A model generated the notes under the pieces. It was not told the DNA's origin, ran no database searches, and saw nothing but the letters and a program-made list of their open reading frames with translations. The position numbers were made by a program, and so were the translations under genes. Shown one piece after another: positions 7,826 through 15,606 of a DNA stretch of 34,833 nucleotides. The stretch comes from Lachnospiraceae bacterium (lineage in GTDB: Bacteria > Bacillota > Clostridia > Lachnospirales > Lachnospiraceae), in assembly GCA_910575775.1 (NCBI GenBank), contig CAJTEY010000041.1:1-34833 (forward strand). The letters run 5' to 3'. Numbering within the stretch: the first letter of the stretch is position 1; each line of letters starts with the position of its first letter.

Positions 7826-8038
7826 ATGGCAGATTCAGCGAGAACAGATAAGAAAGCAGTCAGTTTTTTTGACGGCGTGAAGGCTGAGTTTAAAAAGATC
7901 AGCTGGCCGGACAAGGATTCCCTCCTGAAACAGTCTGTTGCGGTCGTTGTTATTTCCCTTGTGGTAGGAGCAATTATCACAGTGTTGGATTTTGGCCTGC
8001 AGTACGGTGTGGATTTCATTACTACATTGAAATTTTAA
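7826..8038 (+). CDS. secE: Preprotein translocase subunit SecE
   Basis: 70 residues, the short single-span form typical of Firmicutes. The conserved amphipathic segment is FFDGVKAEFKKISWPDKDSLLKQS, followed by one transmembrane helix VAVVVISLVVGAIITVLDFGL (about residues 38-58). It clamps SecY in the membrane as part of SecYEG. The ATG is preceded by AAGGAG at somewhat long spacing. It sits between rpmG and nusG as in most bacteria. Confidence 0.96.
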   Translation: MADSARTDKKAVSFFDGVKAEFKKISWPDKDSLLKQSVAVVVISLVVGAIITVLDFGLQYGVDFITTLKF

Positions 8039-8060
8039 GACAGGTTCTTACTATGCACAC

Positions 8061-8101
8061 GGTTGCCCTAAGGAAAATTGTCAGCAGGGCTGACGGGCAC
8101 C
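8061..8101 (+). promoter_or_regulatory. Structured nusG leader hairpin
   Basis: An inner stem GTCAGC-AGG-GCTGAC (8080-8094) is enclosed by outer arms GGTTGCCC (8061-8068) and GGGCACC (8095-8101). It lies in the 123-base gap between secE and nusG. It may affect nusG translation or RNA processing; no known element was recognised. Confidence 0.4.
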
Positions 8102-8161
8102 CGGCGCAGCGGCGGGGAGAAAACATTCCCGGCCTGATTCTGAAAGACAGGGAGGGTCCGT

Positions 8162-8680
8162 ATGGCAGAGGCGAATTGGTATGTTGTGCATACTTATTCC
8201 GGGTATGAAAATAAGGTAAAAGCCAACATAGAAAAAACGATCGAAAACAGGCATCTGGAAGAAGAGATTCTGGAGGTCAGAGTGCCGATGCAGGATGTCA
8301 CGGAGCTGAAAAACGGTGCACGCAAGACCGTTCAGAAAAAGATGTTTCCCGGGTATGTTTTGATCAATATGATTATGAATGACGATACCTGGTATGTCGT
8401 GAGAAATACAAGAGGCGTGACGGGCTTCGTGGGGCCGGGAAGCAAGCCGGTACCGCTCACGGAGGCGGAGATGAAGCCTCTCGGCATCAAGGTGGAAAAT
8501 ATGAGCGTCGATTTTGCAGAGGGCGATACCATTGCGGTGGTTGCTGGTATCTGGAAGGACACCGTGGGTGTTGTGCAGAGAATCGACTATGGCAAACAGA
8601 CGGCTACGATTAATGTGGAGCTGTTTGGAAGGGAGACTCCCGTGGAGATCAGTTTTGCGGAAGTCAGAAGTATGCGTTAA
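8162..8680 (+). CDS. nusG: Transcription termination/antitermination factor NusG
   Basis: 172 residues. Residues 1-105 are the NGN domain (WYVVHTYSGYENKVKANIEK; MFPGYVLINMIMNDDTWYVVRNTRGVTGFVG) that binds the RNA polymerase clamp. Residues 118-172 are the KOW domain (FAEGDTIAVVAGIWKDTVGVVQRID). It controls pausing, termination and coupling to ribosomes. The start is the first ATG after GGGAGGGT. Its position before rplK is conserved. Confidence 0.97.
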   Translation: MAEANWYVVHTYSGYENKVKANIEKTIENRHLEEEILEVRVPMQDVTELKNGARKTVQKKMFPGYVLINMIMNDDTWYVVRNTRGVTGFVGPGSKPVPLTEAEMKPLGIKVENMSVDFAEGDTIAVVAGIWKDTVGVVQRIDYGKQTATINVELFGRETPVEISFAEVRSMR

Positions 8681-8790
8681 CAGTTCGGCCGGAGCGCGTT
8701 TTGCGAATCGCGTGGGCTGAACCATGATGAAACAGGTATTTACACGCTTCGGTGGTGTAGATAGGTGTGGGAGCTGGTTTGAGCGATTTG

Positions 8791-8848
8791 AAGTGCCGTG
8801 CACTTAAAATCCAAAACCCGAGCGTGCCCCGGCAGTCTCACAGACTGC
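8791..8848 (+). promoter_or_regulatory. Hairpins in the rplK leader
   Basis: Two compact hairpins, AAGTGC-CGT-GCACTT (8791-8805) and GCAGTCT-CAC-AGACTGC (8832-8848), occupy the 220-base nusG-rplK gap. In other bacteria L1 represses this operon by binding the rplK leader, so one of them may be an L1 site. That is inference from position. No strong promoter was found in the gap. Confidence 0.4.
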
Positions 8849-8900
8849 GGCAGGCAGGTGGAATAGCGTCCGAACCACAATATTAATAGGAGGTGCCGAA

Positions 8901-9326
8901 ATGGCAAAGAAGGTAGAAGGATACATCAAGTTACAGATCCCTGCTGGTAAGGCAACACCAGCGCCCCCGGTTGGTCCTGCTCTTGGACAGCACGGGGTAA
9001 ACATCGTTGAATTTACAAAACAGTTCAATGCAAGAACAGCCGACAAAGGTGACGTGATCATCCCGGTTGTTATCACAGTGTATGCAGACAGAAGCTTCAG
9101 CTTCATCACGAAGACTCCCCCTGCTGCAGTACTTTTGAAGAAGGCATGCAACATCAAGTCCGGCTCCGCTGCGCCTAACAAGACGAAGGTAGCCACCATC
9201 TCCAAGGCTAAGCTGCAGGAGATTGCAGAGTTGAAGATGCCTGATCTGAACGCGGCAAGCGTTGAGGCGGCCATGAGCATGATCGCCGGTACTGCGAGAA
9301 GTATGGGTATCACAGTAGAAGAGTAA
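8901..9326 (+). CDS. rplK: 50S ribosomal protein L11
   Basis: 141 residues. It begins MAKKVEGYIKLQIPAGKATPAPPVGPALGQHGVNI, the L11 hallmark, and contains the C-terminal rRNA-binding domain (KTPPAAVLLKKACNIKSGSAAPNKTKVATISKAKLQEIAELK). It forms the GTPase-associated centre with 23S rRNA. The ATG follows AGGAGGTG. rplA begins 13 bases after its stop, in the same operon. Confidence 0.98.
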   Translation: MAKKVEGYIKLQIPAGKATPAPPVGPALGQHGVNIVEFTKQFNARTADKGDVIIPVVITVYADRSFSFITKTPPAAVLLKKACNIKSGSAAPNKTKVATISKAKLQEIAELKMPDLNAASVEAAMSMIAGTARSMGITVEE

Positions 9327-9339
9327 TGGAGGGTTCGAG

Positions 9340-10029
9340 ATGAAACACGGTAAAAAATATCAGGAGGCGGCTAAGCTGGTAGACCGCACGATGCAGTACG
9401 ACACAGCCGAGGCGATTGCCTTAGTGAAAAAGACAGCAACAGCAAAATTCGACGAGACCGTGGAGGTTCATATCAGAACCGGGTGTGACGGCCGTCACGC
9501 AGAACAGCAGATCCGCGGCGCGGTAGTACTGCCCAACGGAACCGGCAGAACGGTTCGCGTGCTGGTATTTGCCAAGGGCGATAAGGTAAACGAGGCGGAG
9601 GCAGCGGGCGCTGACCATGTAGGCGGTGAGGAGCTGATTCCCAAGATCCAGAACGAAGGCTGGCTTGACTTTGACGTGGTGGTGGCAACTCCCGATATGA
9701 TGGGTGTTGTAGGCCGTCTGGGTAAGGTGCTCGGCCCCAAGGGTCTGATGCCTAACCCGAAGGCAGGCACGGTTACTATGGATGTGACAAAGGCAATCAA
9801 CGATATCAAAGCCGGTAAGATCGAGTACAGACTGGATAAGGCTAATATCATCCATGTGCCGGTAGGAAAGACTTCCTTCGAGGAGAGCAAGCTGCAGGAG
9901 AACTTCGAAGCGCTGATGGAGGCGATTGTCAAGGCAAAACCCTCTGCGCTTAAGGGACAGTATCTCAGAAGCATTACGCTGGCAACCACTATGGGCCCCG
10001 GCGTGAAGGTGAATGTGGCAAAATATTAG
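9340..10029 (+). CDS. rplA: 50S ribosomal protein L1
   Basis: 229 residues. It begins MKHGKKYQEAAKLVDRTMQYDTAEAIALVKKTATAKFDETVEVHI, and has the signature VGRLGKVLGPKGLMPNPKAGTVT and C-terminal SSxxGPGxxV-type end (LATTMGPGVKVNVAKY). It forms the mobile L1 stalk and is a classical autoregulator of its operon. In most bacteria rplJ and rplL follow; here hairpins and a convergent histidine kinase gene follow instead. Confidence 0.98.
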   Translation: MKHGKKYQEAAKLVDRTMQYDTAEAIALVKKTATAKFDETVEVHIRTGCDGRHAEQQIRGAVVLPNGTGRTVRVLVFAKGDKVNEAEAAGADHVGGEELIPKIQNEGWLDFDVVVATPDMMGVVGRLGKVLGPKGLMPNPKAGTVTMDVTKAINDIKAGKIEYRLDKANIIHVPVGKTSFEESKLQENFEALMEAIVKAKPSALKGQYLRSITLATTMGPGVKVNVAKY

Positions 10030-10038
10030 AGTGAAAAG

Positions 10039-10103
10039 CGCGAGAAGAACTTCTAAAGACGTCCCGCCATAGGACGGGACGCCAAGAAGTTCTATATCTC
10101 GCG
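10039..10103. repeat. Long imperfect hairpin after rplA
   Basis: Three nested arms pair in order: CGCGAGA/TCTCGCG (outer), AGAACTTCT/AGAAGTTCT, and CGTCCCG/CGGGACG (inner, eight-base loop). It begins 10 bases after the rplA stop. No T-run follows, so it more likely protects the mRNA 3' end than terminates. The stop codon of the convergent kinase frame lies inside it. Confidence 0.7.
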
Positions 10104-11504
10104 TAGGAGAATGCCTGAAAAACGGCATTCTCCGCACGAGTGTGAATTACAATTATGCGGAAATAGACAGGAGAGCGGTGTGCTGTTGCACGCCGCTTTC
10201 TTAGTTGGTGTCTGTTTATGATTCAAGGGCAGGGTCAAAAGAAACAGCGCGCCCTTTCCGGGTGCGTCAGAGACGGTGAGCGTCCCTCTGTGGGCAGAAA
10301 CGATTTCTTTTGCCACCGCAAGCCCCAGACCGTGATGTCCTTTTTCCGGCCTGACGGCGGAAGAAGCAGGAGTGACGCGGTAGAAGCGGTCAAAAACTTT
10401 TTCTTTTTCTCCGGCGGGAATGCCCGGGCCGTTATCCTGTACGCCGATGGAAATTTCTTTTTCGAAAGAGTCTTCCACAATGAAGAAAAGGATCGTGCTT
10501 CCGGCGGGCGTGTAGGAGAGGGCGTTTTCCAGAAGAATATGACACGCCTGTCGTATTCCTCCATGATCGCAGACACAGAGCGGCAGTTCGGCTTCGGGCA
10601 GGCGGATGGAAAGAATGTGCCCGCTGCCGGCGGCCAGGGGCAGGAAGCTTTCGTATGTTTCCAGAAGAAGCGTCTGTAAATCCGTTTCCTCCATATGAAG
10701 CTCCAGCCCGTGGCTGTCGGCACGGGAAAGGGTGAGAAGTTGTTCCAGCATATCGGACATCTGTGCCCCTTCTCTGGCGATTACCCGGAAAAAGGACTTC
10801 TGTTCTGCGGCCGGCGCTTTTTCGCAGGCGGAGGCGCTTGAGAGGATGACGGCAAGCGGCGTGCGCAGTTCATGGGAAACGCCGGAGATAAAACGGTTCT
10901 GGCTTTCCTGGGAAGCGAGCAGCGGCTCCAAAAGCCGTCCTGTGAAATACCAGCAGAAGAACGCAAGGAGACAGAGGGAAAAAAGAAACAGGAAAATGTA
11001 GAGAAACAGGCTGCTTCTGATTCGGGAATAGAGAGGTCTCAGCGACTGTAAGAAACAGACTTGCAGGATGCTGCCGTTTTTAACCAGCTGTTTTTGATAG
11101 TGGAGAACTTCGGGAAAAATGCCGTGGCTGCCGACCGAAACGTCGCCGGCTTTGCCGTATGGACGCAGGGTGTGCCCGGTGGCCGGTGCAAAAAGGTAGT
11201 GGGCGTATTCGGGAAAAATCTGGTTGGCGTGATCGCCGTTGTGGAACAGTTCTGTCCCGTTGTCCCACAGATAGATGCGGAATCCGGCATTTTCTTCATG
11301 TGAGGCAAGCCAGCGCGAAGTGAGGACCGTCTGTTCGCTGATGGATTCAATTACGGTGTAGGACTGGCTTGTAAAAGAAGATAACTGCAGGGAAAACTGC
11401 TGTTTTACATGAAAATAAAAACAGACGCCGAGCAGTACAGCCAGCAGGATTGAAAGAACTGCAGTGAAAAGTCTGGTCAGCCGAAGCCGTACATTTCGAT
11501 ACAT
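10092..11504 (-). CDS. Two-component sensor histidine kinase
   Basis: 470 residues from an ATG with AAAGGAGC upstream. There are two transmembrane helices (about 11-32 and 164-187) bracketing an extracytoplasmic sensor domain of some 130 residues. The H-box is GVSHELRTPLAVIL; the N-box reads ILLENALSYTPAG; the G-boxes are DNGPGIP and GHHGLGLAVAKEI. The catalytic core ends near GALFLLTLPLN, but the frame continues for another 42 residues through the hairpins at the rplA 3' end, so this tail is probably a read-through caused by loss of the original stop. It is downstream of and paired with the response regulator. The stimulus is unknown; control of the adjacent sugar ABC operon is likely. Confidence 0.9.
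   Translation of the reverse strand: MYRNVRLRLTRLFTAVLSILLAVLLGVCFYFHVKQQFSLQLSSFTSQSYTVIESISEQTVLTSRWLASHEENAGFRIYLWDNGTELFHNGDHANQIFPEYAHYLFAPATGHTLRPYGKAGDVSVGSHGIFPEVLHYQKQLVKNGSILQVCFLQSLRPLYSRIRSSLFLYIFLFLFSLCLLAFFCWYFTGRLLEPLLASQESQNRFISGVSHELRTPLAVILSSASACEKAPAAEQKSFFRVIAREGAQMSDMLEQLLTLSRADSHGLELHMEETDLQTLLLETYESFLPLAAGSGHILSIRLPEAELPLCVCDHGGIRQACHILLENALSYTPAGSTILFFIVEDSFEKEISIGVQDNGPGIPAGEKEKVFDRFYRVTPASSAVRPEKGHHGLGLAVAKEIVSAHRGTLTVSDAPGKGALFLLTLPLNHKQTPTKKAACNSTPLSCLFPHNCNSHSCGECRFSGILLREI
10106..10133. repeat. Perfect hairpin with GAATGCC/GGCATTC core
   Basis: GGAGAATGCC and GGCATTCTCC form a perfect ten-base stem with an eight-base loop (TGAAAAAC). A related hairpin with the same core and a similar loop occurs at 17487-17509. 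No T-run follows. Confidence 0.7.
10174..10206 (+). terminator. Likely terminator of rplK-rplA
   Basis: AGCGGTGTGC and GCACGCCGCT form a ten-base stem (one G-T pair) with loop TGTT, followed by the moderately T-rich TTTCTTAG on the plus strand. It is the best terminator-like structure after rplA. It lies within the tail of the kinase frame on the opposite strand. Confidence 0.5.
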
Positions 11505-11589
11505 AAAAGCTCCTTTGTTTTTCGTGACAATTCGGTACAGATACAGTCTGCCATTGCAGCGGTCCGGCTTTTGTCCGCCTGGTTACCTG

Positions 11590-12267
11590 TTATCCGCCGC
11601 TGTCTTCCAGACGGTAACCGTGTCCGCGCCGGTTGACGATGGTGACGCGGCTGTCTAAGGTTTTCAGACGCTTGCGCAGGAAGTAGATATAGTTGTCCAG
11701 ATTGCTGTTTTCCACGGAGGTGTCCAGTCCCCATACCTTGTGCAGCAGTACAGTGCGGTCGGTGGTTTTGTCACCTGCCTGCAGAAGCAGGCGCATCAGG
11801 TCGCTTTCTGTCTGGGAAAGGGCACATTTTTTGTCCCCGCACATTAGAATGTTTTCCGTGCTGTCTAAAGACAGGTCGCCGAAGGAAAGCGCGGTGTTCT
11901 CGAAGGCATTTTTTCGGCGGAACAGGGAGGCGATTCTGGCGGAGAGTTCCGAGTAGGCGAAAGGCTTTACCAGATAGTCATCCGCGCCCGCGTTGAGCCC
12001 CGCCACCCGGTCGTTTACTTCGCCGAGGGCGGAGAGAATAATGACGGGGGTGAGATTTCCCCCGGCGCGTATGCTGCGCAGGATGTGCAGACCGCCCTCA
12101 CCGGGCAGCATGCAGTCTAACAGGATCAGGTCGTAAATGCCCTGTCCGATATACAGAACGGCATCACCGCCGTTGTGGCAGCAGTCAACGAGGTGCCCCT
12201 CCTGTAGCAACTGCCATGTCACGGCGTGACATAAGTCTTTATCATCCTCAACGATCAGAATATTCAT
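11590..12267 (-). CDS. OmpR/PhoB-family response regulator
   Basis: 225 residues. The receiver domain has acidic pocket E7-D8-D9, phospho-acceptor Asp51 (LILLDCMLP), Ser79 and Lys101 (LVKPF). Residues 128-222 are the winged-helix DNA-binding domain (LSFGDLSLDSTENILMCG; ending NRRGHGYRLE). It is the first gene of a two-gene operon with the kinase, separated by 85 bases. Divergent to it is the sugar ABC operon, and the shared region contains an array of 11-base-spaced repeats, the binding pattern typical of this family. It is thus the probable activator of the ABC operon and perhaps of itself. Confidence 0.95.
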   Translation of the reverse strand: MNILIVEDDKDLCHAVTWQLLQEGHLVDCCHNGGDAVLYIGQGIYDLILLDCMLPGEGGLHILRSIRAGGNLTPVIILSALGEVNDRVAGLNAGADDYLVKPFAYSELSARIASLFRRKNAFENTALSFGDLSLDSTENILMCGDKKCALSQTESDLMRLLLQAGDKTTDRTVLLHKVWGLDTSVENSNLDNYIYFLRKRLKTLDSRVTIVNRRGHGYRLEDSGG

Positions 12268-12335
12268 TTCGCAGCGCCCTCTTTTTCAACTCTTTCGTGA
12301 ACAGTTTACCACATGTACTCTTTAAATAACTTCTA

Positions 12336-12394
12336 AATTTAGAGATTTCTTAGAAACTTCTTAGAAGATATTTAGAAGGAGTTTTTATTATAAT
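12336..12394 (+). promoter_or_regulatory. 11-base iteron array with -10 box (response-regulator target promoter)
   Basis: Four nine-base units start every 11 bases: AATTTAGAG (12336), TTCTTAGAA (12347), TTCTTAGAA (12358), TATTTAGAA (12369). TATAAT follows at 12389-12394, and the usual -35 position is occupied by the repeats. This is the layout of an activator-dependent PhoB-type promoter. It faces the ABC operon. Binding by the adjacent regulator is inferred. Confidence 0.7.
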
Positions 12395-12461
12395 GGTTAA
12401 AACGTGAAACAGTATGAAATTGCTGCCAGGAAGGTAGTTGTGCCGGGAGGGACGATGCAGG

Positions 12462-14750
12462 ATGAGAAAAGGACGAGTGCTGTTATATATAATGGTATGC
12501 GCCGTGTGCGCGGCGTTTTGCGGCTGCGGTGATAAGGAGGAAGAGATTCCTATGGGACGGTATGCGGACAGGGAGGTGGAACTGCCGCCGGGGACTTTTG
12601 CGTATATGCATCCGTGCCCGGACGGGTCTTACTATTTGTATGGCCTGGATGCTGCACTGACCTATGTGGACGCGCAGGGCAAGAGCAGGGAAATGAAATG
12701 GAGCTGGGAGAATAGCGCCAATATCCACGTTAAGTACGGGGTGGGAGTGTCGGACAAAGGAGCGGCTGTTTTTTCTTATACGCCTAAGTTCTGGGTGGAC
12801 GAGGAGCTGGAGGCTTTGTGGCTTGCCGGAGACAACTGTTATCTGTACTGCTATGTGGACGAAAATGGCAGGAGCTATGCACTTGAACCACACGGTAAGG
12901 GTTATCGGAAAGGGACGAATCTGAATGTTTTCGCATTTTCACCGGAGGGAGAGCTGTATGCGGCCTCTGAGGACACTGTGCACCGGGTCAATGTGGAGAA
13001 CGGTGAGACGGAAAGCCTGTTTGCCACAGCGGGGAGTGTGGAGTCCATTGTGTTTGCGGGCAGTGTGATGCTGGCGGCGGACAGGGAGAAGGCATACTTT
13101 TATGACATGGCGGCGGAAAAACTGCTTGATGGCAGTGGTTTGCTGGATGAGTTTATCAAAAGCCATAGTACCGGCGGTCTTGTGATGGCGGTAACTGACG
13201 GGAACGCACAAATTTTGTACATGGCATGCAGTACAGGGCTGTACCGCCACATATGGGGCGGTTCGGTGATCGAGCAGATCGCGGACGGACAGATGACCGC
13301 GCTCGGGGATACGCAGCGCAGCCCAAGCGCCTTACAGGCGCTTGACAACGGGGAGTTCCGCGTGATGTTTGACGGAAATTTCATGGTGGAGATGTATTAT
13401 GACGAGACGCTGCCGGCAAGGCCGGCTAAAGAACTGACGGTGTACAGTCTGGAGGAGAGTGGCTGGATCCGCTATGCGGGACAGCTTTTCCAGAAGAAGC
13501 ACCCTGATGTGCTGGTCCGGTATGAGACGGGGATGGACGGCGACAACGCAGTCAGCAGGGAAGATGCGCTGAAAAATCTCAACACGCGCCTGCTTGCGGG
13601 GGATGTGCCGGACGTGATCGTGCTGGATCGTATGGATATCGAACAGTATGCAGATAAGGGGGTGCTCAGGGAGCTGGACGGGATCCTGCAGCCTTATCTG
13701 GATGACGGCATTCTGTACAGGAATATCGTAGAGGGAATGCGGATGACAGAGAACGAAAAAATATACAGTGTGCCTATGAGGGTTTACCTTCCCCTCTGGC
13801 TTGGCGAGGAGATGTATCTGGAAGGAGCGGACGGGCTTGACGACATTGTTGCAGGGGTGGAGCTGGCAAGGCAGAAGCATCCCGAGGGACCCATTCTCTA
13901 CACTCTCTACCCCAAGGATGTCCTGCTGCAGACAATGCCGGTCTGCCTGCCCGCATGGATCAGGGAGGACGGCAGTCTGGATGTGGAGAAGCTGACAGCA
14001 TATTATGAGGCGGCGGAAAAGCTGTGGAAGCTGGACAGCGCCGGATTTGACGATGCCGGGCGCAAGGCCTGGCAGAAAAATAATACGGAACATTACGCGC
14101 CCACGGATATGGATATGGCGGATATCGGATTCAATTTTCAGTACAGCGCGCAGCAGAATTTTGGCGAGACATGGCTGCAGTTCGGCTTTATGCTGAACCC
14201 GGGGACGGGTATGACAAAGGTACACGTCACGAAGCAGAATATGGAGGCAGAGTGGCAGAAAAAGGAACTGGAGGATAGCGTGACCTTCGGCACCTATACA
14301 GGACAGGCGGACAACGTCTACTGGGCAAAGGTTATCGCGGGATTATGTGAAAAGGCAAAGGAGCCGGAGCTTGCGGAGGATTTTTTTGAGCTGCTTCTCT
14401 CTGACGAGATGATGCGAAAGTGGTGGCTTGACAAGCCGAGAAGCCAGAGCGGCATCACCATACGGAAGGACTCGCTCGGAGACATTTTGGATATCAATAA
14501 TGTAGAATTTGGGGAAGTGATGGGATGGAAAGACCCGGGGGCGCTGAATGAAAAAATGATGTGGCCCACGGAGGAAGAAAAACAGTGGCTCTATCAGATG
14601 ATGGAGGATGCGTCCTGCTGCTACCGTCCGGGTACAATGTTGGAGGAATGCGCGATGGAGGCCGGCATCCGGGTGCTTACGGGCGAACTGACCCCGGAGG
14701 AAGGGGCGAAAGAGGTTGAGAGGAAGATGGCGATTGAGATGGAGGAGTAA
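12462..14750 (+). CDS. Large lipoprotein sugar-binding protein with N-terminal propeller-like domain
   Basis: 762 residues. The start ATG is preceded by GGGAGG; an upstream in-frame TTG at 12438 is possible. Residues 1-22 are a lipoprotein signal with Cys22 as the likely lipidated residue (CAAFCGC; the lipobox is not ideal). Residues 35-320 are beta-rich with repeated segments like a propeller (LNVFAFSPEGELYAASEDTVHRV). Residues 325-760 are a solute-binding domain of the SBP_bac_1 type (LTVYSLEESGWIRYAGQLFQKKHPDVLVRYE; LNTRLLAGDVPDVIVLD). It should capture a carbohydrate outside the cell and deliver it to the two permeases that follow. No ATPase gene is in the operon, as is common where a shared MsmK-type ATPase is used. 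It is first gene behind the iteron promoter. Confidence 0.85.
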   Translation: MRKGRVLLYIMVCAVCAAFCGCGDKEEEIPMGRYADREVELPPGTFAYMHPCPDGSYYLYGLDAALTYVDAQGKSREMKWSWENSANIHVKYGVGVSDKGAAVFSYTPKFWVDEELEALWLAGDNCYLYCYVDENGRSYALEPHGKGYRKGTNLNVFAFSPEGELYAASEDTVHRVNVENGETESLFATAGSVESIVFAGSVMLAADREKAYFYDMAAEKLLDGSGLLDEFIKSHSTGGLVMAVTDGNAQILYMACSTGLYRHIWGGSVIEQIADGQMTALGDTQRSPSALQALDNGEFRVMFDGNFMVEMYYDETLPARPAKELTVYSLEESGWIRYAGQLFQKKHPDVLVRYETGMDGDNAVSREDALKNLNTRLLAGDVPDVIVLDRMDIEQYADKGVLRELDGILQPYLDDGILYRNIVEGMRMTENEKIYSVPMRVYLPLWLGEEMYLEGADGLDDIVAGVELARQKHPEGPILYTLYPKDVLLQTMPVCLPAWIREDGSLDVEKLTAYYEAAEKLWKLDSAGFDDAGRKAWQKNNTEHYAPTDMDMADIGFNFQYSAQQNFGETWLQFGFMLNPGTGMTKVHVTKQNMEAEWQKKELEDSVTFGTYTGQADNVYWAKVIAGLCEKAKEPELAEDFFELLLSDEMMRKWWLDKPRSQSGITIRKDSLGDILDINNVEFGEVMGWKDPGALNEKMMWPTEEEKQWLYQMMEDASCCYRPGTMLEECAMEAGIRVLTGELTPEEGAKEVERKMAIEMEE

Positions 14751-15489
14751 AAGACTGCTGTTTCTGATGCCGGGGTTTTCGGGTGTTCTGTTGTTTTATC
14801 TGCTGCCGTTTTTAGAGGTGGTGAGAAGATCCTTTTTAAAGTCCGGCAGCGGCGCTTTCGTGGGAATCGACAATTACCGTGCGGTGTGGGGAAACGGCGC
14901 GTTTGTGCTTGCCGTGCGCAATACGTTTTTGTACATGGCGGTGGGAGTGCCGCTTCTTATGGGAATCAGCCTGTTCCTGTCTATGCTTTTGAGAAATCTC
15001 CTGTTTCGCCGCAGGCTGGTGTCAGTGATGCTTCTGCCTGTGGCGGTACCGGCAGCGGTCATGATTCTGACACTGCAGATTTTAATTGACAGACAGGGAA
15101 TCATCAATGGCGTGCTGACAAAGGTGTCGGAACAAATAGCGGCGTTTCCTGCTTTTTCTGCAATCGACTATCTTAACACCGAGTGGGCATTGGTGGTTGT
15201 GGTGTGCAGTTTTTTGTGGAAAAATACGGGATACATGATCATTCTCTGGCTGGCAGGACTTGCCGCGCTGCCAAAGGAAGTGGAGGAGGCGGCGCAGGTG
15301 GACGGCGCAGACAGATGGCAGAACTGGCATTATATCATCAGACCTGGGCTTTCCGGCAGCTTTTTTACAATCGGAATGCTGTCTGTGCTGCAGATTTTCA
15401 AAAGCTACAGGGAGGTCTGGATGGTGGCGGGGAGTTATCCGCAGGAACATATTTATTTTTTACAGCACCTTTTGCAGACTGGTATCTGA
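14716..15489 (+). CDS. Sugar ABC permease, MalF-like, cut short by a frameshift
   Basis: 257 residues as it stands. It overlaps the binding-protein gene by 35 bases; TTG at 14716 or TTG at 14734 are the possible starts. It has six hydrophobic segments and an intact EAA loop (PKEVEEAAQVDGADRWQNWHYIIRPG) that contacts the ATPase. After LQHLLQ (15475-15477) the frame ends within three codons, while the next frame continues with WYLKLEFDRMAALTVILSLVLLAVCL, the expected last transmembrane helix. One base is therefore missing at about 15478, either a real mutation or a sequencing error. If real, the final helix is lost and the transporter may not work. Confidence 0.8.
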   Translation: MRGRWRLRWRSKRLLFLMPGFSGVLLFYLLPFLEVVRRSFLKSGSGAFVGIDNYRAVWGNGAFVLAVRNTFLYMAVGVPLLMGISLFLSMLLRNLLFRRRLVSVMLLPVAVPAAVMILTLQILIDRQGIINGVLTKVSEQIAAFPAFSAIDYLNTEWALVVVVCSFLWKNTGYMIILWLAGLAALPKEVEEAAQVDGADRWQNWHYIIRPGLSGSFFTIGMLSVLQIFKSYREVWMVAGSYPQEHIYFLQHLLQTGI

Positions 15490-15581
15490 AACTGGAGTTT
15501 GACAGAATGGCGGCACTGACGGTGATTCTTTCTCTTGTACTGCTTGCGGTGTGTCTGTGCCTGCAGAAAAAACTGGATTAG
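15480..15581 (+). pseudogene. 3' remnant of the MalF-like permease in the shifted frame
   Basis: Codons from TGG at 15480 encode WYLKLEFDRMAALTVILSLVLLAVCLCLQKKLD and a TAG stop at 15579-15581. This is the normal C-terminal end of the permease family, joined to the main frame by adding one base after 15477 (for example giving QNW). Confidence 0.75.
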
Positions 15582-15606
15582 TGTGAGAAGGGCGGAAGAA
15601 AACAAA

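Noticed and set aside
12336..12377. CRISPR-like or slippage repeat at the TTCTTAGAA units
   Set aside because: The units are nine bases at 11-base steps immediately before a -10 box, which fits a regulator binding array better.
13332..14225. 297-codon open frame opposite the sugar-binding protein
   Set aside because: It lies within a well-supported gene and its sequence is His/Arg/Pro-rich as expected for an antisense frame.
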